Shown here: one piece after another, positions 18,888 to 28,280 of the stretch
Numbering within the stretch: position 1 is the stretch's first letter
How the letters are laid out: each line of letters begins with the position of its first letter
Source: Prevotella sp. MGM1
GTDB lineage: Bacteria > Bacteroidota > Bacteroidia > Bacteroidales > Bacteroidaceae
Reading direction: 5' to 3'
Assembly (NCBI RefSeq): GCF_002933775.1
Contig: NZ_BEWV01000136.1
Span: forward strand, 124,001 to 188,000
Length of the DNA: 64,000 nt
Position numbers and translations under genes: made by a program
Notes under the pieces: generated by a model
Told to the model about the DNA's origin: nothing
The model's input: only the letters and a program-made list of their open reading frames with translations
The model's database searches: none

Positions 18888-19310
18888 ATGAAAATACAGA
18901 TTATTAACGGACCGAATCTGAACATGCTTGGAGTCCGTGAGCCGGGGATTTACGGAAGTAGTTCTTTCGATACCTATCTTATGAAGCTGAGAGACATGTA
19001 TCCTGATGTGGAAATAGAGTATTACCAAAGTAATATTGAGGGCGAACTGATAGACAGGATGCAGAAAACAGGTTTCGATAGCGACGGGATAGTACTCAAT
19101 GCAGGAGCGTATACCCACACGAGTATCGCCCTGCAAGATTGCATACGTTCGTTGAAATGTCCTGTGGTGGAGGTTCATATATCCAATGTACATAAGCGTG
19201 AGGGATTCCGTCATCATTCGTTTATCAGTTGTGTGTGCCGAGGGGTGATATGCGGTTTCGGGCTCGATTCATACCGCCTTGCGATAGAAAGTCTTTTGGT
19301 CGCAGAGTGA
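18888..19310 (+). CDS. aroQ: Type II 3-dehydroquinate dehydratase
   Basis: 140 residues from ATG 18888; an upstream extension to 18792 runs through the promoter and is rejected. It removes water from 3-dehydroquinate in the shikimate pathway. Motifs: INGPNLNMLGVREPGIYG with R17 and catalytic Y22, YYQSNIEGELID, VLNAGAYTHTSIALQD, EVHISN with catalytic H97, and REGFRHHSF. Type II enzymes are dodecamers of about this size. Transcribed alone, divergent from xerD. Confidence 0.96.
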   Translation: MKIQIINGPNLNMLGVREPGIYGSSSFDTYLMKLRDMYPDVEIEYYQSNIEGELIDRMQKTGFDSDGIVLNAGAYTHTSIALQDCIRSLKCPVVEVHISNVHKREGFRHHSFISCVCRGVICGFGLDSYRLAIESLLVAE

Positions 19311-19648
19311 TAGGTTTAAATTGTATTGCGACGTGTCTTATGACGCATGTTGTTTTCTTATTTGTAATCTTTATATCTTTGTTGGCGAAAAGTTGATTAC
19401 AGGCAATGAGAAAAATAATGTTTACAAATAAAGTGTCGGATACGGTGTGTATACAGGTCGGGAATGTATATTCATGCCTTTTCCGATGGCTTAGGAAAAA
19501 GGCTCCCGACATATTGCGTAAAGTGCCTTTTTCTTTGAAATAGTCTGCTTTTTGTATTGTAGAAAGATACTTATTGTGTTGCATTCCATTGGGTATCTAA
19601 ATTAATTGTAACGGGTATCTTTTGGATATACCTTGCTTCAATGTTACG
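19311..19648. other. Gene-free stretch with hairpin and repeat remnant
   Basis: No credible gene. A nested hairpin spans 19457-19510 (outer arms GTCGGGA / TCCCGAC, inner arms GCCTTTTCC / GGAAAAAGGC). A partial copy of the dispersed repeat lies at 19577-19602 (21/26 identical to 9827-9852). The 120-codon minus-strand open frame at 19225-19584 crosses aroQ and these repeats and looks non-coding. Confidence 0.55.
19577..19602. repeat. Degenerate copy of the intergenic repeat core
   Basis: Matches 21 of 26 bases of 9827-9852, including the shared string GGGTATCTAAAT, then diverges. A second GGGTATCT occurs at 19613-19620. Confidence 0.5.
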
Positions 19649-21691
19649 TCAGTCTTTGAGCTCAAGTTCTTTTTGCAGTCTTATGATTTCGTCGCGGTAT
19701 TGTGCCGCTTGTAGGAAATCGAGTTTCTTGGCTGCTTCCTTCATTAGTTTTGTTGTGTTTGCAATGCTCTTTTCGAGTTGCTGTCTTGTCATGCGCTCCA
19801 CAATCGGGTCGGCTGCGAAAACACTTTCTTCCGGTCCGATATACGCTGTATGTACAGGATGGTTGTCTCCGTTATCTCTGTCGTTTGATATTTCAGTCCT
19901 AAGGAAACTTTGTTTCAGTGATTTCCTTATCTGTGTGGGTGTGATGCCGTTTTCTTCATTGTAGCGCATTTGTTTCGTTCGCCTGCGCATTGTCTCGTCA
20001 ATGGTCTGCTGCATGCTGTCTGTTATGGTGTCGGCATACATTATTACCTTGCCGTTCACGTTTCGTGCGGCACGTCCCGCCGTCTGTGTCAGGCTTCGCC
20101 GGCTTCGCAGAAAGCCTTCCTTGTCAGCGTCAAGTATTGCCACGAGAGAAACTTCTGGCAAATCAAGGCCTTCGCGCAGCAGATTTACACCTACCAATAC
20201 GTCGTATACTCCTTGTCGCAGGTCTTCGAGTATTTTCACTCTGTCGAGTGTGGCAACATCGCTGTGGATGTATGCCGTCCTTATATTATGGTTCAGTAGG
20301 TATTCCGACAGTTCCTCGGCCATTCGTTTGGTAAGGGTGGTGATGAGTACCCTTTCCTCACGTTCGATACGTGTTCTTATTTCTTCCATTAGGTCATCGA
20401 TCTGGTTCTCGCTCGGTCTTACCTCTATTTCGGGGTCGAGCAGTCCGGTAGGTCGTATTATTTGCTCGACAACCACACCTTCAGCTTCCTGCAATTCAAA
20501 ATCGGCCGGCGTGGCAGATACATAGATGATCTGGTTTATCATATTGTGAAATTCATCGAATGTCAACGGCCTGTTATCGAAAGCCGCCGGAAGTCTGAAA
20601 CCGTATTCCACGAGGTTTGTCTTTCTCGCCCTGTCGCCTCCGTACATGGCATTGATTTGCGGTACGCTTACATGACTTTCGTCGATGACCATCAGATAGT
20701 CGTCAGGGAAGAAGTCGAGCAGACAGTAAGGTCGTTCGCCGGCTTTCCGTCCGTCGAAGTATCTCGAATAGTTTTCTATTCCCGAACAGTGTCCCAACTC
20801 TTTTATCATCTCCATGTCGTATTCCACACGCTCTTTTATTCTCTGGGCCTTGATGCCGTCTCCCAGTTCGGTGAAAAACTCTACCTGTTTCACCAGATCA
20901 TCCTGAATGTTTCTTATGGCGATGTTGGTCTGTTCCTGTGTGGTCATGAAGAGATTGGCCGGATATAGCTTGTATTCGTCGAACGATGCGAGCCTGTCCA
21001 TCGTCACCGCGTCCAATTCTTCAATGGCATCTATCTCGTCGTCCCAGAATGTTATGCGTAGTATGACTTCGTTGTAGGCCATGGCAATGTCTACCGTGTC
21101 GCCTTTCACGCGGAAGTTTCCACGTTGCAGTTCTATGTCGTTGCGGACGTACAGTGCCTGCACGAGTTTTCTCAGCAGTGCGTTACGCTCGATGCTCTGG
21201 TTTCTGCGTATCTCTATTATATTCTCGTTGAGTGCCACCGGGCTTCCCATACCGTATAGACAACTGACGGACGAAACTACAACAACGTCTTTTCTACCTG
21301 AAAGCAACGATGATACAGCCCGTAGGCGCAGTTTGTCTATTTCCTCATTGATGACGAGATCTTTCTCGATGTATGTGTCTGTGGTTGGGAGGTATGCTTC
21401 GGGTTGGTAGTAGTCGTAGTAACTCACATAATATTCCACAGCGTTTTCAGGGAAGAAGCTGCGCATCTCTTCGTATAGCTGTGCTGCCAAAGTCTTGTTG
21501 TGGCTCAATATCAGGGTAGGGCGGTTGATATTTGCAATGACGTTTGCGACAGTGAAAGTCTTGCCCGAGCCTGTGACTCCGAGCAGCACTTGCGCATGGG
21601 CGCCACGTTTCAATCCTTCGGTCAAATCCCTTATTGCTTCCGGTTGGTCGCCGGTTGGCTTGTATTTTGATGTAAGTTTGAAATCGCTCAT
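19649..21691 (-). CDS. uvrB: Excinuclease ABC subunit B
   Basis: 680 residues from ATG 21691. The frame extends to TTG 21700, but that codon overlaps the -7 box (21698-21705). It verifies damage and loads UvrC in nucleotide excision repair. Walker A is GVTGSGKTFT; the beta-hairpin region has YYDYYQPEAYLPTTDTYIEK; helicase motifs include VIDESHVSVPQ and QTAGRAARNVNGK; the C-terminal UVR motif is LMKEAAKKLDFLQAAQYRDEI. All key elements are present. Confidence 0.98.
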   Translation of the reverse strand: MSDFKLTSKYKPTGDQPEAIRDLTEGLKRGAHAQVLLGVTGSGKTFTVANVIANINRPTLILSHNKTLAAQLYEEMRSFFPENAVEYYVSYYDYYQPEAYLPTTDTYIEKDLVINEEIDKLRLRAVSSLLSGRKDVVVVSSVSCLYGMGSPVALNENIIEIRRNQSIERNALLRKLVQALYVRNDIELQRGNFRVKGDTVDIAMAYNEVILRITFWDDEIDAIEELDAVTMDRLASFDEYKLYPANLFMTTQEQTNIAIRNIQDDLVKQVEFFTELGDGIKAQRIKERVEYDMEMIKELGHCSGIENYSRYFDGRKAGERPYCLLDFFPDDYLMVIDESHVSVPQINAMYGGDRARKTNLVEYGFRLPAAFDNRPLTFDEFHNMINQIIYVSATPADFELQEAEGVVVEQIIRPTGLLDPEIEVRPSENQIDDLMEEIRTRIEREERVLITTLTKRMAEELSEYLLNHNIRTAYIHSDVATLDRVKILEDLRQGVYDVLVGVNLLREGLDLPEVSLVAILDADKEGFLRSRRSLTQTAGRAARNVNGKVIMYADTITDSMQQTIDETMRRRTKQMRYNEENGITPTQIRKSLKQSFLRTEISNDRDNGDNHPVHTAYIGPEESVFAADPIVERMTRQQLEKSIANTTKLMKEAAKKLDFLQAAQYRDEIIRLQKELELKD

Positions 21692-21697
21692 ATCGTG

Positions 21698-21705
21698 CAA
21701 AATTA
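21698..21705 (-). promoter_or_regulatory. -7 box (TAATTTTG) for uvrB
   Basis: Exact consensus on the minus strand, followed by CAC, only 6 bases from ATG 21691; the leader would be nearly absent. Confidence 0.65.
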
Positions 21706-21790
21706 CTTATTTCCGGTGTAATAAACGTTATAATCAGATACATTTTGGTAAAAAAGGTTTTAAATGCTTTGAAATTAAAGGAAAAATAAC

Positions 21791-21798
21791 TATTTTTG
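21791..21798 (+). promoter_or_regulatory. -7 box (TATTTTTG) for the bamD operon
   Basis: Exact consensus followed by CAC, 18 bases before ATG 21817. Confidence 0.75.
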
Positions 21799-21816
21799 CA
21801 CTTCAAATTTCGAGAA

Positions 21817-22641
21817 ATGAAGAAGTCTTTGTTCATATTGGCGTGTACCGTTCTTTTGATGACTGGGTGTGCAGCTGAGTTTAACAGGGTTTACAAATCC
21901 GCCGATTACGATTATAAGTATGAATTTGCCAAGCAGTGTTTTGCCGAAGGAAAGTTCAATCAGTCAATATCATTGTTGCAGGAACTGGTAACCGTTCAAA
22001 AGGGAACGGAGAACGCTCAGGAGAGTCTTTATATGCTGGCAATGGCAGAATATTGCGATCGTGATTATGAGGCGGCTTCCGCTACGTTCAGGAAGTATTG
22101 CTCTTCTTATCCGAAAGGTGTATATGCGGAACAGGCGTCATATTACATCGGTCAGTCGCTATATGAGAGTACCCCCGAGCCTCGTCTCGACCAAACACCC
22201 ACAGTGGGAGCTATAAATGCATATCAGGAGTTTCTTGACCTGTATCCGGATTCAAAAATGAGGCCGATGGCTCAGAAGAAACTGTTTGACTTGCAGGATA
22301 AGTTGGTACAGAAAGAATATCTTTCGGCACGATTGTATTATAATCTCGGTGACTATTTTGGAAATTGTACTTTTGGCGGATCTAATTATGAAGCTTGTAT
22401 AATAACGGCACAAAATGCGTTGAAGACTTATCCGTACAGCAATATGAGAGAGGACTTTGCCGTGCTTATAATGAAAAGCAAGTTTGAGCTGGCTCAGCGA
22501 AGCGTTGAGGAGAAGCGTTTGGAAAGGTATCGTGATGCAGAGGACGAGTGCTATGGTTTCCTGAATGAGTATCCCGATAGCAAGGAGCGTGACACGGCAG
22601 AGAAGTTTATTGCCAAATGCAAGAAAGTGACAAAGGATTAA
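21817..22641 (+). CDS. bamD: Outer membrane assembly lipoprotein BamD
   Basis: 274 residues from ATG 21817; the longer frame from TTG 21796 starts inside the -7 box. The lipoprotein signal MKKSLFILACTVLLMTGC has its lipobox cysteine at about residue 18. The rest is TPR-like helices: YEFAKQCFAEGKFNQSISLLQELV, ESLYMLAMAEYCDRDYEAASATFRKYCSSYPKG and later YPDS-ending repeats. BamD is the essential lipoprotein of the BAM complex that inserts outer-membrane barrels. Head of an operon with omega and DUF4293. Confidence 0.93.
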   Translation: MKKSLFILACTVLLMTGCAAEFNRVYKSADYDYKYEFAKQCFAEGKFNQSISLLQELVTVQKGTENAQESLYMLAMAEYCDRDYEAASATFRKYCSSYPKGVYAEQASYYIGQSLYESTPEPRLDQTPTVGAINAYQEFLDLYPDSKMRPMAQKKLFDLQDKLVQKEYLSARLYYNLGDYFGNCTFGGSNYEACIITAQNALKTYPYSNMREDFAVLIMKSKFELAQRSVEEKRLERYRDAEDECYGFLNEYPDSKERDTAEKFIAKCKKVTKD

Positions 22642-22677
22642 AAGATAAAAGAAATATTTAAACATATATAAGGTAAT

Positions 22678-23025
22678 ATGGATTACAAGAAATCAAAGGC
22701 ACCGGTAAACACCGTAACCCGCAACATTATGGATCTTTGCCAGGATACAGGCAATATCTATGAAAGCGTAGCTATTATCTCAAAGCGCTCCAATCAAATC
22801 TCAACCCAGATTAAGGAGGATTTAAGTAAGAAGTTGGCAGAGTTCGCTTCATATAACGATAGCCTTGAAGAAGTATTCGAGAACCGTGAGCAGATAGAAA
22901 TATCACGCTATTATGAGAAACTTCCTAAGCCAACATTGCTCGCTACTCAGGAGTTTGTGGACGATAAAGTGTATTGGCGCGATGCGGTTCGTGATGCACA
23001 GTTGCAAGGCGAAGAGCGGTTATAA
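22678..23025 (+). CDS. rpoZ: RNA polymerase omega subunit (Bacteroidetes type)
   Basis: 115 residues. The N-terminal MDYKKSKAPVNTVTRNIMDLCQDTGNIYESVAIISKRSNQISTQIKEDLSKKL-type sequence is the omega/RPB6 fold as seen in Bacteroidetes: a helix, the R-N-I/SVAIISKRANQI-like core, then a variable acidic tail. It helps assemble and stabilise RNA polymerase through beta-prime. It sits 36 bases after bamD and 17 before the DUF4293 gene. Confidence 0.85.
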   Translation: MDYKKSKAPVNTVTRNIMDLCQDTGNIYESVAIISKRSNQISTQIKEDLSKKLAEFASYNDSLEEVFENREQIEISRYYEKLPKPTLLATQEFVDDKVYWRDAVRDAQLQGEERL

Positions 23026-23042
23026 TGTAAATCTGTTTGTTT

Positions 23043-23504
23043 ATGATACAGCGTATACAGACTGTATATATTGTGATAGCCGTGATGCTGACCCTTGCCA
23101 GCCTGTGCTTGCAGATAGGCTATTTCAATTTGGAAGGGTTGACGGTAGCACGTGAATACAATCTTTGGATAATCGACGAGACTGGTAAGTGCGACTTTAT
23201 CACATGGCCTCTGTTTGCTATCCTTGTGCCTTCAGCCGCATTGGGGATATATACTGTTTTCGCATATAACAACAGAAAGAGCCAGGCTCGTATGTGTATA
23301 TTCAATGTGTTGCTGATTGTAGGTTGGTATATATTGTATGGAGTTTATAGTCGTGTGCTTCCTGGAGATACTGTTCGTCAGTCCGATTTTGTTCCGACTG
23401 TATTTGCGGCCTTTCCTGCTTTGTCTGCCCTTTTTTATGTTTTGGCTAACAGGGGAATTGTGGCGGATGAGCGACTTGTTCGTGCGGCAGACAGAATAAG
23501 ATAA
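23043..23504 (+). CDS. DUF4293 family membrane protein
   Basis: 153 residues from ATG 23043 (MIQRIQTVYI is the usual family start; TTG 23037 is rejected). Four hydrophobic segments: residues 8-26, about 57-76, 86-103 and 122-138, with the Bacteroidetes DUF4293 layout. Function unknown. Last gene of the bamD operon and followed by a perfect palindromic terminator. Confidence 0.85.
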   Translation: MIQRIQTVYIVIAVMLTLASLCLQIGYFNLEGLTVAREYNLWIIDETGKCDFITWPLFAILVPSAALGIYTVFAYNNRKSQARMCIFNVLLIVGWYILYGVYSRVLPGDTVRQSDFVPTVFAAFPALSALFYVLANRGIVADERLVRAADRIR

Positions 23505-23513
23505 GTTTTATAT

Positions 23514-23565
23514 ACAAAATAAAAGAGGCGGATATCCAATTGGATATCCGCCTCTTTTATTTTGT
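23514..23565. terminator. 52-bp perfect palindrome, bidirectional terminator
   Basis: Arms 23514-23539 and 23540-23565 are exact reverse complements with no intervening base. The GC-containing core GAGGCGG is flanked by A and T tracts, so it can terminate both the rightward bamD operon and the leftward gdhA gene, which converge here. Confidence 0.88.
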
Positions 23566-23581
23566 TTTGATGTGTTGTATA

Positions 23582-24919
23582 TTATACAATTCCTTGTCCC
23601 ATCATTGCTTTTGCAACTTTCATGAAACCTGCGACATTAGCGCCTTTCACATAGTTAATGTAGCCGTCTGCCTCGGTACCATACTTCACGCAGTTCTCGT
23701 GAATGTCGTTCATGATAATCTTCAACCGGTTGTCAACTTCTTCGGATGTCCAGCTCAGGCGTTCTGAGTTTTGGCTCATTTCAAGACCTGATACCGATAC
23801 ACCGCCGGCGTTTGATGCTTTGCCTGGAGCATAGAGTATCTTGGCATCCTGGAAAACTTTGGTCGCTTCGGGAGTGGAAGGCATGTTTGCTCCTTCGGCA
23901 ACAGCTATAACCCCATTACCAATAAGGGTTCGTGCATCGTCACCGTTTATTTCGTTTTGGGTAGCGCATGGAAGTGCGATGTCTGCCTTTTCGTTCCAAG
24001 GGCGCTCTCCTGCATGGTATACAGCGTTGGGATACTCTTCCGCATATTCTTTGATGCGTCCGCGCTCGATATTCTTCAACTCCATAACGAAATCAAGTTT
24101 GTCGCGGTCTATTCCGTCAGGATCATAGATATAGCCGTCTGAATCGGAGAGAGTGAGAACTTTTGCGCCTAACTGGATGCATTTTTCAGTGGCATATTGG
24201 GCAACGTTTCCTGAGCCTGATATAAGAACACTCTTGCCTTTCAGTTCAATGCCTCTTGTCTCAAGCATGGATAACAGGAAGTAAACAGTTCCGTATCCTG
24301 TAGCTTCCGGGCGGATGAGCGACCCGCCAAATTCACGACCTTTGCCGGTAAGAACGCCGCTCCATTCATGTGTCAGTTTCTTGTATTGACCGAATAGATA
24401 ACCGACTTCACGTCCGCCTACACCAATGTCACCGGCAGGAACATCTACATCGGGGCCGATATGGCGGTACAGTTCGTTCATGAAAGCTTGGCAGAAACGC
24501 ATAACCTCGCCATCGCTTTTACCGCGTGGAGAGAAGTCGGATCCTCCTTTTGCCCCTCCCATGGGGAGTGTGGTGAGTGAGTTTTTGAATGTCTGCTCGA
24601 ATGCAAGGAACTTCAATATACCGAGATTAACGGATTTATGAAAGCGGAGACCGCCTTTGTAAGGGCCTATCACATTATTATGCTGTACACGGTAACCCAT
24701 ATTTGTCTGTACGTTTCCTTTGTCGTCAACCCATGTCACACGGAATTGGATGATTCTGTCCGGAATGCAAAGGCGTTCAACAAGGTTTGATTTTTCAAAC
24801 TCTGGATGTTTGTTATACTCTTCCTCAATAGTGGGAAGAACCTGACTTACTGCCTGAATGTATTCCGGCTCATTGGGAAATCTAAGTTTAAGATCCTCTA
24901 CAACTTTAGCTGCATTCAT
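23582..24919 (-). CDS. gdhA: Glutamate dehydrogenase (NADP-type hexameric)
   Basis: 445 residues, the size of hexameric bacterial enzymes. It aminates 2-oxoglutarate with ammonia. The family signature with catalytic lysine is LPMGGAKGGSDF (about 121-132), followed by PAGDIGVGGREVGYLFG, the Rossmann motif SGSGNVAQYA and the adenosine-binding SDSDGYI. S rather than an acidic residue after the third beta strand suits NADP, but cofactor choice is an inference. Transcribed alone from a -7 box at 24992-24999, with a leader of about 65 bases. Confidence 0.96.
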   Translation of the reverse strand: MNAAKVVEDLKLRFPNEPEYIQAVSQVLPTIEEEYNKHPEFEKSNLVERLCIPDRIIQFRVTWVDDKGNVQTNMGYRVQHNNVIGPYKGGLRFHKSVNLGILKFLAFEQTFKNSLTTLPMGGAKGGSDFSPRGKSDGEVMRFCQAFMNELYRHIGPDVDVPAGDIGVGGREVGYLFGQYKKLTHEWSGVLTGKGREFGGSLIRPEATGYGTVYFLLSMLETRGIELKGKSVLISGSGNVAQYATEKCIQLGAKVLTLSDSDGYIYDPDGIDRDKLDFVMELKNIERGRIKEYAEEYPNAVYHAGERPWNEKADIALPCATQNEINGDDARTLIGNGVIAVAEGANMPSTPEATKVFQDAKILYAPGKASNAGGVSVSGLEMSQNSERLSWTSEEVDNRLKIIMNDIHENCVKYGTEADGYINYVKGANVAGFMKVAKAMMGQGIV

Positions 24920-24991
24920 GTTCTTTTACCTTTTTAGTTGTTTACTATTTAGTGATTTAAATATTTGCAAGCAATATTTGATTATCGAGTG

Positions 24992-24999
24992 CAAAGATA
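24992..24999 (-). promoter_or_regulatory. -7 box (TATCTTTG) for gdhA
   Basis: Exact consensus on the minus strand followed by CAC, 73 bases from the start codon. Confidence 0.7.
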
Positions 25000-25114
25000 A
25001 AGCATTTTTGTGAAATAACAAACTTTTTATCTGGTAAATTGCAAAATAAATATCTTTTTGTTATAATTTGGGCTGGTTTATTGACGAAATACATTTGTTA
25101 TTAAGATTTTGGCT

Positions 25115-25157
25115 ATCAAAAAAGACCATGGTTGATAATTGCCATGGTCTTTTTGAT
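25115..25157 (-). terminator. Hairpin terminator after the malic enzyme
   Basis: Arms 25115-25131 and 25142-25157 (core GACCATGG / CCATGGTC, one bulged A) with a 10-base loop and A/T tracts on either side, 8 bases after the stop codon. Confidence 0.85.
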
Positions 25158-25164
25158 TTGTTAT

Positions 25165-27462
25165 TTATTCTTCGCAGTCTCCTTGTTTTAATTTATCGAC
25201 GTATGCGTCAATTACAGCTACCGCTGTTATGTTCACCACATCACGAACCGAACATTCGAAATCGGTGAAGTGAATGGGTTTGTTAAGACCCATTTGAATC
25301 GGGCCGATGATTTCCGTGTCAGGGTCTAACGACTGTAACAATTTATAGGCACCGTTGGCACTGCTTAGATTTGGGAAGACAAGCGTGTTGACATCAAGTC
25401 CTTTTAATCGGCTGAACGGATACTTGCTGTCTCTTAATTCCTTATTCATCGCAAAGTTAACCTGCATCTCTCCATCGATGGCCAAATCGGGATATTCACG
25501 TTGCATCTCCTCAACTGCTTGATGGACTTGTACTGGACTTCCCGTTTCTTCCGTTCCGAAATTGCTGTAACTGATCATTGCCATTCTCGGTTCGTCGTTA
25601 AAAAAGCGGACGGTCATGGCGCTGAGTTTGGCTATGTCTACGAGTGTTTCTTTATCTGGATGCCTGTTTATCAGCGTATCGGTTATATAATATGTTCCCT
25701 TTTTAGAGTTGAGTATATGCATGGTTCCGAAATGTTTGTATTCGGGACGTATGCCGATAACTTCTTTCGCCACTTTAATCGTATTTGAATACTTTGTATA
25801 CAATCCGGTAATGAAAGCGTCGGCTTCGCCCGTTTCCACCATCATCATTCCGAAATAGTTGCGCTCGAACATCTTGTCATTGGCTTCCTGCTCCGTATAT
25901 CCCATGCGCTGACGTTTCTCGGCCAGTATCTTCGCATAGCGTTCGCGGCGCTCAGCTTGATTGTCGTGACGCAGGTTGACTATTTCTATGCCGTCAAGAT
26001 TAAGGTCAAGTTCCTTTGCCAGTTTCTCAATGCGTTCATCGTTGCCGAGCAGTATTGGATGGCAGATCTTCTCGGCTTTGGCCTGTACGGCAGCTTTCAG
26101 CATCGTGGGGTGTATACCTTCAGCGAATACCACACGTTGCGGATGATTGCGTGCCGTATCATATAATTTCTGTGTCAGTTTTGTCTCTTGTCCGAGCAAC
26201 TCACGAAGATGGTTCTTATATGCCGTCCAATCGGTTATTTCCTTTCTGGCTACACCGCTTTCAATTGCTGCTTTGGCCACTGCGGCGGAAACTTCTGTAA
26301 TTAATCGCGGGTCAACAGGTTTCGGAATGAAGTATGACGGGCCGAAAGTGAGATTGTTTACGTGGTAGACATCGTTGACAACGTCTGGTACCGGCTGCTT
26401 GGCTATTTCCGCAATGGCGTTTACTGCGGCCATTTTCATTTCTTCGTTAATGGCTGTCGCATGTACGTCGAGTGCTCCGCGGAATATGTATGGGAAACCA
26501 ATTACGTTGTTTATTTGGTTCGGATAATCAGAGCGTCCGGTAGACATGAGTACATCGGGGCGGCTCGCCATGGCCTCTTCATAACTGATTTCGGGGACGG
26601 GGTTTGCCAATGCGAATACGATTGGCTGTTCGGCCATCGAGCGTATCATGTCCTGTGACAGAATGTTTCCTTTTGACAGTCCGACAAAAACATCGGCGCC
26701 TTTTATCGCTTCTTCAAGTGTGTGTATGTCTTTACGGTCGGTTGCGAAAAACTTCTTCTGCTCTGTGAGGTTCGGACGGTCATTGGTTATCACGCCTTTT
26801 GAGTCGAGCATCACTATGTTCTCTCGTCTTGCGCCTAATGCCATGTATAATTTTGTACATGAAATAGCGGCGGCTCCGGCTCCGTTTACCACGATTTTGA
26901 CCTTTGAAATATCTTTACCGTTTACTTCAAGTGCGTTTTTAAGCCCTGCGGCTGATATTATGGCTGTACCGTGCTGGTCGTCGTGCATCACAGGAATATC
27001 CAATGTCTTTTTGAGTCTTTCTTCTATATAAAAGCACTCAGGAGCTTTAATGTCTTCCAGATTGATACCTCCAAAGGTAGGGGCAATCTTTTCTACCGCT
27101 TCGCAAAATTTCTCGGGATCTTTCTCTGCGACTTCGATATCAAATACGTCAATACCTCCATATATTTTAAATAGAAGTCCCTTTCCCTCCATGACCGGTT
27201 TGCCGCTCAATGCGCCGATATCTCCAAGTCCGAGTACAGCAGTGCCGTTGCTTATCACTGCGACAAGATTTCCTTTTGCCGTATACTTATAAGCGTCATT
27301 CGCGTTCTGTTGTATTTCAAGGCACGGATAGGCTACACCGGGTGAGTAGGCTAAACTTAAATCTGTTTGTGTGCGGTAAGATTTGGTTGGTTTTACTTCT
27401 ATCTTACCCGGTCTTCCGTTCTCGTGGTATTCAAGAGCGGCTTCTTTGGATATTTTTACCAT
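25165..27462 (-). CDS. maeB: NADP-dependent malic enzyme with phosphotransacetylase-like C-terminal domain
   Basis: 765 residues, the MaeB layout. The malic enzyme half (1 to about 430) has [15 protein letters not shown], the NAD-binding [27 protein letters not shown]-type segment, [15 protein letters not shown] and [12 protein letters not shown]. The C-terminal half (about 435-765) resembles phosphate acetyltransferase ([40 protein letters not shown]) and is usually regulatory. It decarboxylates malate to pyruvate, producing NADPH. Divergent from the TetR regulator. Confidence 0.95.
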   Translation of the reverse strand: MVKISKEAALEYHENGRPGKIEVKPTKSYRTQTDLSLAYSPGVAYPCLEIQQNANDAYKYTAKGNLVAVISNGTAVLGLGDIGALSGKPVMEGKGLLFKIYGGIDVFDIEVAEKDPEKFCEAVEKIAPTFGGINLEDIKAPECFYIEERLKKTLDIPVMHDDQHGTAIISAAGLKNALEVNGKDISKVKIVVNGAGAAAISCTKLYMALGARRENIVMLDSKGVITNDRPNLTEQKKFFATDRKDIHTLEEAIKGADVFVGLSKGNILSQDMIRSMAEQPIVFALANPVPEISYEEAMASRPDVLMSTGRSDYPNQINNVIGFPYIFRGALDVHATAINEEMKMAAVNAIAEIAKQPVPDVVNDVYHVNNLTFGPSYFIPKPVDPRLITEVSAAVAKAAIESGVARKEITDWTAYKNHLRELLGQETKLTQKLYDTARNHPQRVVFAEGIHPTMLKAAVQAKAEKICHPILLGNDERIEKLAKELDLNLDGIEIVNLRHDNQAERRERYAKILAEKRQRMGYTEQEANDKMFERNYFGMMMVETGEADAFITGLYTKYSNTIKVAKEVIGIRPEYKHFGTMHILNSKKGTYYITDTLINRHPDKETLVDIAKLSAMTVRFFNDEPRMAMISYSNFGTEETGSPVQVHQAVEEMQREYPDLAIDGEMQVNFAMNKELRDSKYPFSRLKGLDVNTLVFPNLSSANGAYKLLQSLDPDTEIIGPIQMGLNKPIHFTDFECSVRDVVNITAVAVIDAYVDKLKQGDCEE

Positions 27463-27546
27463 ATTATTTATTATAAAGTTGGATTATTATCTTTAGTAAT
27501 AGTTTGTCAAAGCAGGTTTTCTTTGTTAATATTGAATATACAGAGG

Positions 27547-27554
27547 CAAAGTTA
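27547..27554 (-). promoter_or_regulatory. -7 box (TAACTTTG) for maeB
   Basis: Exact consensus on the minus strand followed by CC, 85 bases from the maeB start. Confidence 0.65.
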
Positions 27555-27596
27555 ATAAAAAAATATTCAAAATGTTTCTTTTTTTTATTATTTTAG

Positions 27597-27604
27597 TAAC
27601 TTTG
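27597..27604 (+). promoter_or_regulatory. -7 box (TAACTTTG) for the TetR-SGNH-MBOAT unit
   Basis: Exact consensus followed by CAA, 22 bases before ATG 27626. The palindrome at 27606-27620 covers the presumed transcription start. Confidence 0.75.
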
Positions 27605-27605
27605 C

Positions 27606-27620
27606 AACCTAATTAAGGTT
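27606..27620. promoter_or_regulatory. Candidate operator palindrome
   Basis: AACCTAATTAAGGTT: 5-base perfect arms around AATTA, starting one base after the -7 box and ending 5 bases before the TetR start codon. Its place is right for autorepression; binding is an inference. Confidence 0.4.
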
Positions 27621-27625
27621 AGGTC

Positions 27626-28258
27626 ATGCAAGAGGTTAAAAATCTTTCCATATACAGGCAGTCTTTGCGGGACAGAATATTGGAAACAGCGATATCATTG
27701 TTCATGAAGAACGGTATTCGTGCCGTTAAAATGGATGATATAGCCAATGTCATGTCTGTCTCAAAGCGTACATTATACGAAATGTATAGTGACAAGGAGC
27801 ATTTGCTTTATGAGGGGATTAAGAAAGACCATATAATGAGGCGTGAGCATTTGAAGGAATTCGCTTCGAAAAGCGACAGTGTAATGGATGTGATATTATA
27901 TGCTTACAAATTGAATATAGAGAAATTCCGCGAGGCAAATCCCCTGTTCTTTTCTGATATGGAAAAGTATCCTGATGTGATAGGTTATCTGAATGAAGAG
28001 AAGATTTATTCCGGAACGCAATTCGTTGATTTTCTTAACCGTGGTATTGAAGAAGGATATTTCAGGAGCGATATTAACTGTAAGCTTATTGTCTGCTTGT
28101 TTGACGCATTGGGCGATTATTTTAAGTCGGCCCAATTATATAAGCAATATACTTGGGAGGAAATAATGATGAATATTGTCTTTGTTTCTTTGAGGGGTAT
28201 ATGTACATCCAAGGGGGGGGAAATATTGGATGGTTTTTTGTTGACTTACAATAGGTAA
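27626..28258 (+). CDS. TetR/AcrR family transcriptional regulator
   Basis: 210 residues. The N-terminal helix-turn-helix is clear: RILETAISLFMKNGIRAVKMDDIANVMSVSKRTLYEMYSDKEHLL (about 14-58), with recognition helix SKRTLYEMY. The C-terminal ligand/dimer domain is all-helical and not diagnostic. It precedes an SGNH/MBOAT pair by 22 bases and probably shares its transcript, so it may regulate envelope acylation, or itself through the palindrome upstream. Ligand unknown. Confidence 0.9.
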   Translation: MQEVKNLSIYRQSLRDRILETAISLFMKNGIRAVKMDDIANVMSVSKRTLYEMYSDKEHLLYEGIKKDHIMRREHLKEFASKSDSVMDVILYAYKLNIEKFREANPLFFSDMEKYPDVIGYLNEEKIYSGTQFVDFLNRGIEEGYFRSDINCKLIVCLFDALGDYFKSAQLYKQYTWEEIMMNIVFVSLRGICTSKGGEILDGFLLTYNR

Positions 28259-28280
28259 GAGCATAGATTGGTTATAGGAT

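Noticed and set aside
19225-19584. 119-codon minus-strand open frame
   Set aside because: Overlaps the end of aroQ and a repeat/hairpin region; composition and lack of signals argue against coding.
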